This document shows, piece after piece, positions 1 through 6,136 of a stretch of DNA of 13,231 nucleotides. The notes under the pieces are model-generated. The model was not told the origin of the DNA and ran no database searches. It worked only from the letters and a program-made list of their open reading frames with translations. Positions within the stretch are counted from its first letter, which is position 1. Each line of letters starts with the position of its first letter. Source of the stretch: Rhodospirillaceae bacterium. Its GTDB lineage: Bacteria; Pseudomonadota; Alphaproteobacteria; MPNO01; UBA2964. The stretch lies in assembly GCA_018660305.1 (NCBI GenBank), contig JABJKO010000074.1, forward strand, positions 1-13,231. The letters run 5' to 3'. Made by a program: the position numbers and the translations under genes.

Positions 1-209
1 GCCCAGTAAAGCGTCGCCATTTCATAGCGGTTCGCCATGATGGCGACCAGATGATCGCCCCGCGCTAATCCCTTCTTCTGCAAGCCGCCGGCGACACGGG
101 AAATATCGTCCTGCCACCCGGCGAACGATTTGCGGATGTCTCCATCCACAAAGGCCAGCGCACTGGGATCACGTGCGACGGCGGCGTCGATGATGGTGCC
201 GAGATCCAT
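1..209 (-). CDS. AMP-dependent acyl-CoA synthetase/ligase, N-terminal fragment
   Basis: Only the first 69 or so residues are inside the window; the rest lies beyond the left edge. The translation begins MDLGTIIDAAVARDPSALAF and continues with a segment containing GLxxKGLxRGDHLVAIMANR and then a Y-W pair. This is the usual opening of AMP-binding (ANL superfamily) ligases: a predicted helical start, 'A-F-V-D-G' strand, then 'GDHVAIMxxN'. Such enzymes activate a carboxylic acid as acyl-AMP and transfer it to CoA in the cytoplasm. The adenylation motifs that would show substrate type are outside the window, so substrate is not assignable. The ATG at 209 is preceded by a GGAG-containing Shine-Dalgarno. 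Only 16 bases separate it from the stop of the FMN reductase upstream, so the two genes are probably cotranscribed. Confidence 0.82.
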   Translation of the reverse strand, partial: MDLGTIIDAAVARDPSALAFVDGDIRKSFAGWQDDISRVAGGLQKKGLARGDHLVAIMANRYEMATLYW

Positions 210-225
210 GTGGCGACGGCTCCGG

Positions 226-783
226 TCAATCGAGCTTGAGGGATCCGGTCGCGTTGACGAACTTACCCAGCATGCCGTCGAGCATTCTATCCAGATCCTC
301 GTTATTCAGGGTCCCGTCGTCATTGAACGCCTGCCCCGCCTGGGCCAGGGAAAAGGAATCGCCGGACAGCCACATGCCCAGGAAGGACAACGACGGACGC
401 AAGGCAATCAGGCCGCGGGCACCGCCCACCACACCGGGGGCGGCGGACGCCAGAAACCCAAGCTTGCCAATGGTCGGGTAAGGTCGGATGCGTGACAGCC
501 AATCGATCGCGTTCTTGAGGGGGCCGGGAACCCCGAAATTATATTCGGGCGAGACGATAACGATGCCATCGGCGCCGGAAATCCGATCCGCGAGTTTCTG
601 GGTTCCGGCGGGGATGCCATCGCTGGCTTCAATATCACCATCATACAAAGGCATTGGAAAATCGCGGAAATCCGCATGATCGACCTCAACTCCTGCCGCT
701 TCCAGTTTCTGACTGATCAATACCGCCAGCTTTTTGTTGAGCGACTCTTTTCTGAGCGAGGCGGCGAACACAAGTATACGCAT
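226..783 (-). CDS. NADPH-dependent FMN reductase (flavodoxin-fold)
   Basis: A 185-residue protein of the NADPH-dependent FMN reductase / chromate-quinone reductase family. These are cytoplasmic flavodoxin-fold enzymes that use NAD(P)H to reduce FMN, quinones or other electron acceptors. Visible motifs are the N-terminal strand and phosphate-binding loop (residues 3-16, ILVFAASLRKESLN) and the flavin-contacting loop SPEYNFGVPGPLKNAIDW at 78-95. The latter is the family hallmark (usually SPEYNxSxPGxLKNAIDW). Length matches the family. The frame stays open upstream to 1302, but the ATG at 783 is chosen because it precedes the flavodoxin strand and has a GGAGAA Shine-Dalgarno about seven bases upstream. 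The longer frame only shadows the GNAT gene on the other strand. It is followed closely by the acyl-CoA ligase fragment and is divergent from the GNAT gene. The physiological acceptor is unknown. Confidence 0.9.
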   Translation of the reverse strand: MRILVFAASLRKESLNKKLAVLISQKLEAAGVEVDHADFRDFPMPLYDGDIEASDGIPAGTQKLADRISGADGIVIVSPEYNFGVPGPLKNAIDWLSRIRPYPTIGKLGFLASAAPGVVGGARGLIALRPSLSFLGMWLSGDSFSLAQAGQAFNDDGTLNNEDLDRMLDGMLGKFVNATGSLKLD

Positions 784-857
784 AGAGAAATTCTCCGGTT
801 TCCAAATTTCCTGCCGGCACTGTAATGGGCGGACGGGCGGCGGTCCACGGCCGCGCC

Positions 858-885
858 TTGCGATGTTGTCATTGCTTGCTAGACT
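858..885 (+). promoter_or_regulatory. Possible sigma-70-type promoter for the GNAT/DUF1989 operon
   Basis: TTGCGA (858-863), a 16-base spacer and TAGACT (880-885) resemble a -35/-10 pair. The -10-like hexamer ends six bases before the ATG at 892 and no Shine-Dalgarno lies between, so the transcript would start at or next to the ATG (leaderless). This is pattern matching only. Confidence 0.35.
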
Positions 886-891
886 CACCCC

Positions 892-1323
892 ATGTTCAAT
901 ATCCACATAACGGAAATCACCGGACCCGCCGACTTGGAAGCCTGCTTCGCCATTCGCCGCGTGGTGTTTTGCGACGAGCAGAAGGTGGATGCCGGCCTGG
1001 AGTTCGACGGACTCGATAATGAGTGCCGTCAGTATCTCGCCCTGTGGGACGATCAACCGGTGGGCACCGCACGCATACGGGATGCGGGGGACGGCGTTGT
1101 AAAAATCGAGCGCGTCGCGGTTCTCCTTGAAGCCCGCGGCAGGGGTATCGGAAAAGCGCTTATGGAGCGCACCATGGGGGATGCCCGCTCCGGAGAGGCT
1201 GTGACCATCGCCATCCACGCACAATGCCATGCCGAAAATTTTTATGAAGCGCTGGGGTTCCGGCGGATCGGGGGTATCTTCGATGAAGCCAATATTCCCC
1301 ATGTGAGAATGGAGATGGACTGA
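892..1323 (+). CDS. GNAT-family N-acetyltransferase (YjcF-like)
   Basis: A 143-residue single-domain GNAT protein, which transfers an acetyl group from acetyl-CoA to an amine in the cytoplasm. The N-terminal part has the 'R-x-V-V-F-x-x-E-Q-x-V' signature (residues 22-32) followed by EFDGLD (37-42), typical of the YjcF-like subgroup. The acetyl-CoA pyrophosphate loop is RGRGIGKAL (82-90), preceded by the IERVAV strand (72-77). NFYEALGF (116-123) carries the conserved tyrosine of motif B (Tyr118). The acceptor substrate cannot be read from sequence. There is no recognisable Shine-Dalgarno before the ATG, and a -10-like hexamer lies immediately upstream. The first DUF1989 gene begins five bases after the stop, so the acetyltransferase heads that operon and may act on the same nitrogen compound or on its product; that link is inference. 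Confidence 0.88.
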   Translation: MFNIHITEITGPADLEACFAIRRVVFCDEQKVDAGLEFDGLDNECRQYLALWDDQPVGTARIRDAGDGVVKIERVAVLLEARGRGIGKALMERTMGDARSGEAVTIAIHAQCHAENFYEALGFRRIGGIFDEANIPHVRMEMD

Positions 1324-1328
1324 CGGAC

Positions 1329-1961
1329 ATGCGGCAAATTCAAAAAGACATCGCCCCCCGCAACACGGGCTGGGCAGCGGAGATGAAGGCGGGGCAGATC
1401 CTGCGGCTGACGGCGCGGACGATCATCGACTTCGTCGCCTTCGACCGCCACGACTATGCCGAAGCGTTCGACCAAGCCCCCACCAAGGAGCTTAGCAACT
1501 GCCTCTATTTCAAACGGGGCCACACGCTGCTTTCACGATCGGGAGCGCCCCTGATTACCCTGCTCGAAGACGGGTTTGAAGGGCTCGGCACCCACGATCT
1601 GCAGTTCGGCATGTGCGGCCGGGACCGTCATAAGCGCGCTGCCGAGGAAGGCCGTCTCGACGAATACCTCCATGGTGATGATATGGAGATACCCGATCAT
1701 GGCTGTGCCGAAAACCTGACCTGGGCACTGGAGCCCTATGGCATTCCCTATGAGAATATTCCGAGCCCGGTCAATCTGTTTCAGAACATGGATATCGATC
1801 AGGAAACCGGCTGCATGACCCGCACCCAGATCCGGCCCGACGCACCTGTGGATCTCGACCTAAAGGCGGAACGGGATCTGCTGGTGGCGTTCAGCGCCTG
1901 CCCGGACAAGGCCTCGAAGACAAAAGGCCTCGAGGTTGGCGCAACCATCTTCGAGCCCTAA
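1329..1961 (+). CDS. DUF1989 family protein, first of three tandem paralogues
   Basis: A 210-residue cytoplasmic protein of the DUF1989 (urea carboxylase-associated) family. Family features seen: GW followed by KAGQILRLT near residues 14-28, the IIDF strand (32-35), an E-D pair at 80-81, HDLQxGxC at 89-96, a second cysteine in HGCAENL (124-130), the SPVNLFQN loop (146-153), and the C-terminal E-R-D-L-L-V-A-F-S-A-C-P block (181-192). Characterised members CgdA/CgdB hydrolyse carboxyguanidine after guanidine carboxylation; many others have no known reaction. Cys96, Cys126 and His89 are good candidates for a metal or active site, by inference from conservation between the paralogues. The start is five bases after the GNAT stop, with a GGAG 14 bases upstream inside that gene, so translational coupling is likely. 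It appears in gap-free register with the third copy over the sections compared. Substrate is unassigned. Confidence 0.85.
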   Translation: MRQIQKDIAPRNTGWAAEMKAGQILRLTARTIIDFVAFDRHDYAEAFDQAPTKELSNCLYFKRGHTLLSRSGAPLITLLEDGFEGLGTHDLQFGMCGRDRHKRAAEEGRLDEYLHGDDMEIPDHGCAENLTWALEPYGIPYENIPSPVNLFQNMDIDQETGCMTRTQIRPDAPVDLDLKAERDLLVAFSACPDKASKTKGLEVGATIFEP

Positions 1962-1993
1962 ACTGAGCCCGAACGAATTCAGAGGAAAAGACC

Positions 1994-2536
1994 ATGGATG
2001 TGATCAGCGAAGAGACCGTGTCGCCGCAAAACGGCTGGAAAGGCGATGTGGATAAGGGCCAGATACTGCGCATCACCGGCAAGAGCGTGATTGATTTCAA
2101 CGCTTTCAAGCGGGACGACATCAAGGAATATTTCGATACCGCCCGCACCCGCATCTATAACCTCAACATGTATCCCACCAAGGGGCACCGGCTGTTTAGC
2201 AAGCAGAACAATCCGATGATGCGCATGCTGGAAGACGGCTTCGCCGGAACCGGGCTGCACGATCTTCAATCGGGCCATGGCTGCGCCGACGGGATGCTTC
2301 AGCTGCTCTCGCCTCTCGGGGTCAGCTTCGAGGATTTGCCCGATCCCATGGGGTTGTTCCGCAATCTCAGCATCTCGCAGGAGGGACGCATACGACCGGC
2401 GCCAAAGGGACCACCGGAGCCGGTCTCCATCGATCTGGAGGCTGAGATCGATCTGATCTGCGCCCTGATCAACTGCCCGGCGTCGGAAACCTCGGCGGCC
2501 GGCGCCAACTGCACAATCACCATTCTGCAACCCTGA
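1994..2536 (+). CDS. DUF1989 family protein, second paralogue, with internal deletion
   Basis: A 180-residue DUF1989 paralogue, 30 residues shorter than its two neighbours. It keeps the shared register from GW (14-15) and KGQILRIT (21-28) through SKQNNPM (69-75) to EDGFAGTGLHDLQSG (80-94). It then jumps directly to HGC (95-97), which aligns with residues 124-126 of the other copies. The missing block of 29 residues contains the first shared cysteine and a charged GRLD...HGDD...IPD segment. The asparagine three residues after the retained cysteine is also replaced (CADGM instead of CAENL or CWENL). The rest of the domain, including MGLFRN and the final I-N-C-P motif, is intact and the frame is open, so this is not a pseudogene. 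It may be a non-catalytic or structural partner in a heteromer, as CgdA and CgdB form one; that is inference. A GAGG Shine-Dalgarno precedes the ATG, 32 bases after the first copy. Confidence 0.83.
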   Translation: MDVISEETVSPQNGWKGDVDKGQILRITGKSVIDFNAFKRDDIKEYFDTARTRIYNLNMYPTKGHRLFSKQNNPMMRMLEDGFAGTGLHDLQSGHGCADGMLQLLSPLGVSFEDLPDPMGLFRNLSISQEGRIRPAPKGPPEPVSIDLEAEIDLICALINCPASETSAAGANCTITILQP

Positions 2537-2553
2537 CAAGCGGGAGCAAACAT

Positions 2554-3186
2554 ATGAAAATCATCAGCGACGAGTTCGTCCCCGCCAATTCAGGATGGGG
2601 CCGTCCCATGAACAAGGGGCAGGTGCTGCGGCTCACCGCCAAGACCATCATCGATTTCGCCTGTATCAATCTGCACAACACCGATGAACGGTTCGATCAG
2701 GCGCGCACTAAAGTTTACAACATGAAACTCTGGATCAGCACCGGCGACGTGCTCTACAGCAAGCTCAACAACCCCATGATGACCATTACCGAAGACCAGT
2801 TCGCCGGGATGGGCTATCACGACCTGCAATACGGCACCTGCTCCGGGCCGCGCTATGCCCGCGCCAAGGAGGAAGGCCGTCTCGACCAGTATCACCATGG
2901 TGACGACATCCCGATTCCCGATCACGGCTGCTGGGAGAATCTGATCGACGGGTTCAGCGCCTGGAACATCCCGCCGGAGCTCATCCCGAGCCCGCTCAAC
3001 GTGTTCCAGCACGTGGATATCGATACCAAGTCGGGAACCATCAGCCACACGCCGAACCGGCCCAAGGATCCTATCTATGTTGATTTCCGCGCCGAGATGG
3101 ATCTCGCCGTCGCCGCCAGCGCCTGCCCCGACATGGCGGCTCCGGACTTCGGCCAGCCCATCCAGGCGATGATTTATGAGGATTAG
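2554..3186 (+). CDS. DUF1989 family protein, third of three tandem paralogues
   Basis: A 210-residue DUF1989 protein whose motifs fall at the same residue numbers as in the first copy: GW at 14-15, KGQVLRLT at 21-28, IIDF at 32-35, HDLQYGTC at 89-96, GRLDQYHHGDD in the loop, HGCWENL at 124-130, and a C-terminal S-A-C-P. Like the second copy it has SKLNNPM (69-75) and R-T-K-V-Y-N near 51-56, so the second and third genes may be the closer pair apart from the deletion. It should carry the full set of candidate metal or catalytic residues (His89, Cys96, Cys126). The ATG has a GGGAG Shine-Dalgarno, and 17 bases separate it from the preceding stop, so it belongs to the same operon. It is the last gene before the palindromic repeats. 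Reaction unknown; hydrolysis or deimination of a guanidine- or urea-like compound is the family-based guess. Confidence 0.85.
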   Translation: MKIISDEFVPANSGWGRPMNKGQVLRLTAKTIIDFACINLHNTDERFDQARTKVYNMKLWISTGDVLYSKLNNPMMTITEDQFAGMGYHDLQYGTCSGPRYARAKEEGRLDQYHHGDDIPIPDHGCWENLIDGFSAWNIPPELIPSPLNVFQHVDIDTKSGTISHTPNRPKDPIYVDFRAEMDLAVAASACPDMAAPDFGQPIQAMIYED

Positions 3187-3202
3187 AAATTTTAATTGAT
3201 TA

Positions 3203-3220
3203 GCACGCCAGACGGCGTGC
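3203..3220. repeat. Short hairpin after the DUF1989 operon
   Basis: Seven-base perfect arms GCACGCC and GGCGTGC around a four-base loop. On the plus strand the stem is followed by a run of C, not T. Read on the minus strand it is followed by a mildly T-rich stretch. It may help end transcription from either convergent gene, but it is not a canonical intrinsic terminator. Confidence 0.45.
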
Positions 3221-3334
3221 CCCCCCCACCCCAACCCTCCCCCTCAAGGGGGGAGGGGGTCATATTTGTCTTCGATGGCTCGTTAAAATCCAAAATCGAA
3301 TTCCTCCCCCTTGAGGGGGAGGTTAGGTGGGGGG
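3221..3334. repeat. Pair of inverted C-rich palindromic repeat units
   Basis: Two copies of one unit face each other. Copy A (3221-3259) reads C7-ACCCCAACC, then the palindrome CCCTCCCCC-tcaag-GGGGGAGGG (3235-3257). Copy B (3303-3334) is its reverse complement with minor differences: CCTCCCCC-ttga-GGGGGAGG (3303-3322) followed by TTAGGTGGGGGG. Each unit folds on itself with 8-9 G:C pairs, and the two units can also pair with each other across a 43-base AT-richer spacer. They lie between convergent genes. The unit resembles short dispersed palindromic elements common between genes in alphaproteobacteria. It could act as a transcription barrier in both directions. Confidence 0.75.
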
Positions 3335-3387
3335 TATGCGCCGACAGACGCAAAAAATACCCATGATGGAGGCGCTCGCGCCACCCC

Positions 3388-4311
3388 TCACCCCACGATC
3401 TTATCTATCTCCGCCAGATCCTCGGGCGTCATTTTCCAATTCGCCGCAGTGGCGTTCTGGCTTAGCTGTTCTGCCCGTGACGCGCCGGAGATGACGCTGG
3501 CCGTGGTGGGCTGCGAGGCGAGCCACGATACCGCCAGCGTCAGCAGATTAAACCCGCGGCCGGTGGCGAATTGTTCAAGTTTCTCGATGGTCTCGAAATC
3601 GGCCCGTGACAGATCACCGCTGCCTGCCAGACGGCTGCCCTGCGGCGCCGCGGCATCCCGTCGGTATTTGCCGGTCAACAACCCCTTGGCAAGCGGGTAG
3701 TAAGGCAGGATACCAATCTCGTTGTCGGCACAGACCGGCACCAGATCGCCCTCGATATCACGGTCGAGCACACTCCACTGGTTTTGCGCCGTAACAAAAC
3801 AATCAAGCCCCCTATCCGCCGCCACCTGGATAGCCTCCCGCAATTGAGCTGCGGAAAAGTTCGAACAGCCGATCAGCCGGACTTTGCCGGCCTTGACCAT
3901 ATCGTTCATGGCTTCCAGCGTCTCCGCGATGGGCGTTGACGGGTCGGGCATGTGAAGCTGATAGAGATCGATGTGATCGGTGCGCAGCCGTTTCAGGCTC
4001 TTATCGATGGCGGCCATGGCGTTTTCCCGGGAGCCTTTGGCCTTGCCCGGAATATGGGCTGTCCGCAGCCCGAACTTTGTCGCCAGAATGACTTCGTCGC
4101 GCCGTCCTTCCAGCGCCCGGCCGATAAATTCTTCGGACAACCCGTCGCCATAGCCTTCCGCCGTATCGAAAAACGTAACGCCGGCATCGAGCGCGGCATG
4201 AATGACCGGGCGCGAGGCCTCCTCGTCAAGGCGGCGGCCGAACGCATTACAGCCGAGCCCGACGATGGGCAGATCTATGCCGTTCGCGCCGCCAATTCTT
4301 CGAGTATCCAT
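3388..4311 (-). CDS. Aldo/keto reductase
   Basis: A 307-residue NAD(P)H-dependent aldo/keto reductase, a cytoplasmic (beta/alpha)8-barrel that reduces aldehydes or ketones to alcohols. The catalytic tetrad is complete: Asp49 and Tyr54 in FFDTAEGYG, Lys79 in ATKFG, and His120 in LYQLHMPD. Further family blocks are GKVRLIGCSNFS, QNQWSVLDRD and the P-Y-Y-P-L-A-K-G-LLTGKYRR segment, with a cofactor-phosphate region near VISGASRAEQL at the C-terminus. The frame extends to 4362. The ATG at 4311 is preferred because MDTRRIGGANG begins where the family normally begins and AGGGGTAAGG lies just upstream. Substrate is not predictable. It is convergent with the DUF1989 genes and divergent from the ABC importer, 77 bases from that start codon, so it may share a control region with the importer. 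Confidence 0.92.
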   Translation of the reverse strand: MDTRRIGGANGIDLPIVGLGCNAFGRRLDEEASRPVIHAALDAGVTFFDTAEGYGDGLSEEFIGRALEGRRDEVILATKFGLRTAHIPGKAKGSRENAMAAIDKSLKRLRTDHIDLYQLHMPDPSTPIAETLEAMNDMVKAGKVRLIGCSNFSAAQLREAIQVAADRGLDCFVTAQNQWSVLDRDIEGDLVPVCADNEIGILPYYPLAKGLLTGKYRRDAAAPQGSRLAGSGDLSRADFETIEKLEQFATGRGFNLLTLAVSWLASQPTTASVISGASRAEQLSQNATAANWKMTPEDLAEIDKIVG

Positions 4312-4388
4312 GGACCTTACCCCTGGTGTTCCGGTTGGGTATGCTATCAACGGACGGGGCACGACGAAAGGAAGGGTCGCGGATCGGA

Positions 4389-5378
4389 ATGCAGAAATTA
4401 AGTCTCATCGTCTTTGCACTGGTAGCCGGTCTGCTGGCACCGGTGACATCAGGCGCCGCGGCGGATCGCGTGGTCTTTGGCACCGACTGGCGGGCCCAGG
4501 CCGAACATGGCGGATTTTACCAGGCACTGGCCAAGGGCTTCTATAAAAAGCGCGGGCTGGAAGTGGTGATTCGCCAGGGCGGCCCGCAGATCAATCACGC
4601 CCAGCTTCTGGCCGCCGGGCGGGTGGATTTCAGCCTGTCGTCCAATTCCTTTATCGTGCTGAATTATGCGCGCGAAAAGATCCCCATGGTCGCCGTTGCC
4701 GCCCTGTTCCAGAAGGACCCGCAGGTCCTTATCGCCCACCCGGGTCAGGGCAATGACAGCCTCGCAGCCCTCGAAGGCAAGCCCATCTATATCGGAGCCG
4801 ATACCCGCATTGGTTCGTGGCTGTTCCTCAAGGCGCGTTTTGGATTTAGCGACAATCAGATCCGATCCTATACATTTTCCATCGCGCCCTTTCTGGTGCG
4901 CAAATCCACCATCCAGCAGGGTTATCTGGGCAGCGAGCCCTATTTGATGGAGGGCCAGGGCATCAAACCGGTCGTTCATCTGCTGGCCGATTCCGGCTAT
5001 CAGAGCTATGGCGCGCTGATCCAGACATCGCGCCGCCTGACGGAAGAAAAGCCGGCATTGGTTCGCGCCTTCGTCGCGGCCTCCATCGAGGGTTGGCGCG
5101 ATTATCTCGGAAGCGATCCCGATCCCGGCAATGCCCTGATCAAACGCCATAACCCGGAAATGTCCGAAGGCCTGCTCGCATACGGCAGGGCCAAGATGAT
5201 CGAATACGGGATCGTCGGCTCGGGCGATGCCGGCACGAACGGCATCGGCGCCATGACCCAAAGGCGATGGCAGGCCTTTTTCATCATGATGTCGGCGGCC
5301 GGGCTTTATCCAGCCAGCATGGATTGGCGCCGCGCCTTCAGTACCGACTTCCTGCCCCGCGAGAAGAGCTCGCGATGA
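4389..5378 (+). CDS. ABC transporter substrate-binding protein, NMT1/ThiY-like
   Basis: A 329-residue periplasmic binding protein. Residues 1-25 form a Sec signal peptide (MQKLSLIVFALVAGLLAPVT, then SGAAA) with likely cleavage before Asp26. The mature protein opens with VVFGTDWRAQAEHGGFYQAL and continues with GLEVVIRQGGPQIN and QLLAAGRVDFSLSSNSF. This is the layout of the NMT1/THI5-like family, which binds nitrate, sulfonates, pyrimidine precursors or other small nitrogen or sulfur compounds. The ligand cannot be fixed from sequence. The ATG at 4389 is chosen over the upstream frame start at 4326 because the signal peptide begins there; AAAGGAAGGG lies 12 bases upstream. The stop overlaps the ATPase start (ATGA), so the importer genes form one operon. 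The DUF1989 operon lies 1.2 kb upstream, on the same strand. Confidence 0.9.
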   Translation: MQKLSLIVFALVAGLLAPVTSGAAADRVVFGTDWRAQAEHGGFYQALAKGFYKKRGLEVVIRQGGPQINHAQLLAAGRVDFSLSSNSFIVLNYAREKIPMVAVAALFQKDPQVLIAHPGQGNDSLAALEGKPIYIGADTRIGSWLFLKARFGFSDNQIRSYTFSIAPFLVRKSTIQQGYLGSEPYLMEGQGIKPVVHLLADSGYQSYGALIQTSRRLTEEKPALVRAFVAASIEGWRDYLGSDPDPGNALIKRHNPEMSEGLLAYGRAKMIEYGIVGSGDAGTNGIGAMTQRRWQAFFIMMSAAGLYPASMDWRRAFSTDFLPREKSSR

Positions 5379-6136
5379 GTGATCCCGCGCCCGTTCTGTT
5401 CGAAACCATCGGGCTAGGCCGGATGTTCAATGACGGCACCAAGGCGCTTGATCGCGTCACGCTGAGCGTACCGGCGGGATCTGTTACCAGTTTCCTCGGC
5501 CCCTCGGGCTGCGGCAAGACGACCCTGCTGCGCATTCTCGGTGGGCTGGAAATCCAGACCGCCGGGGTTCTCGACTGGCCCGGCGGAAAACCCCAAACCG
5601 GGGAGGTCGGGTTCGTGTTTCAGGAACCCACGTTGCTGCCCTGGGCCACGGTCTGGGACAATATCTACTTGCCGCTGCGGCTCGCCGGAAAGGCCCGCTC
5701 CGACGTGGCGGACGACATTGAAGCGGCGATACAGCGCGTCGGGCTCGATGGATTCGCGCAATCCTATCCGCGCCAGCTCTCGGGCGGCATGAAAATGCGG
5801 GTGTCGGTGGCCCGTGCGCTGATCACCAGGCCGAGAATGCTGCTGATGGACGAACCGTTCGGCGCCCTGGATGAAATGACGCGGTTCCGGCTGAACGACG
5901 ATCTGCTGAGGATTTTCGATGCAAGGAAATGCAGCATCCTGTTTGTGACCCACAGTATTTTCGAGGCGGTTTACCTGTCGCAGCGGGTGGTGGTGATGTC
6001 ACGGCGGCCCGGGCGGATCATATCGGAACATGATATCGACCTCCCCTGGCCGCGGACCGCTTCCATGCGGATGGGGCAGGATTTCGCCCATATATGCCGC
6101 CGGATTTCCGAAGATCTCGGGAGTTATCTGGAATGA
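5375..6136 (+). CDS. ABC transporter ATP-binding protein (SsuB/TauB/NrtD class)
   Basis: A 253-residue ATPase that powers the importer from the cytoplasmic face. All nucleotide-binding motifs are present: Walker A GPSGCGKTT (42-50), Q-loop Gln83 in FVFQEPTLLPW, ABC signature LSGGMKMRVSVARAL (135-149), Walker B MLLMDEPFGALDE (155-167), and the switch histidine His193 in FVTHSIFEAVYL. The LPWATVWDNI segment after the Q-loop is typical of nitrate/sulfonate/taurine-class ATPases. The frame runs further upstream, but the ATG at 5375 overlaps the stop of the binding-protein gene by four bases and gives the standard family N-terminus. The stop overlaps the permease start in the same way. Confidence 0.95.
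   Translation: MSDPAPVLFETIGLGRMFNDGTKALDRVTLSVPAGSVTSFLGPSGCGKTTLLRILGGLEIQTAGVLDWPGGKPQTGEVGFVFQEPTLLPWATVWDNIYLPLRLAGKARSDVADDIEAAIQRVGLDGFAQSYPRQLSGGMKMRVSVARALITRPRMLLMDEPFGALDEMTRFRLNDDLLRIFDARKCSILFVTHSIFEAVYLSQRVVVMSRRPGRIISEHDIDLPWPRTASMRMGQDFAHICRRISEDLGSYLE

Noticed and set aside
784..891. Guanidine riboswitch (ykkC or mini-ykkC) ahead of the DUF1989 operon
   Set aside because: The gap is only 108 bases and shows no paired stem-loops with the conserved ACGR-type loops; none was seen before the importer either.
226..1302. Long minus-strand frame of 358 codons covering the FMN reductase and the region opposite the GNAT gene
   Set aside because: The part beyond 783 is antisense to a clear GNAT gene and has no family pattern; the true start is the ATG at 783 with its Shine-Dalgarno.
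3203..3220. Canonical intrinsic terminator after the DUF1989 operon
   Set aside because: The stem is good but is followed by a C-run on the coding strand instead of a T-run.
1979..3234. Minus-strand open frames of 186 and 214 codons opposite the second and third DUF1989 genes
   Set aside because: They mirror codon-biased real genes, have no recognisable domains, and overlap them completely.
4477..4497. TTGGCACC-like sequence resembling a sigma-54 -24 element
   Set aside because: Lies inside the binding-protein coding region and has no matching TTGC element at the required spacing.
4449..5261. Minus-strand frame of 270 codons inside the binding-protein gene
   Set aside because: Antisense shadow of a gene with a signal peptide and clear family motifs.
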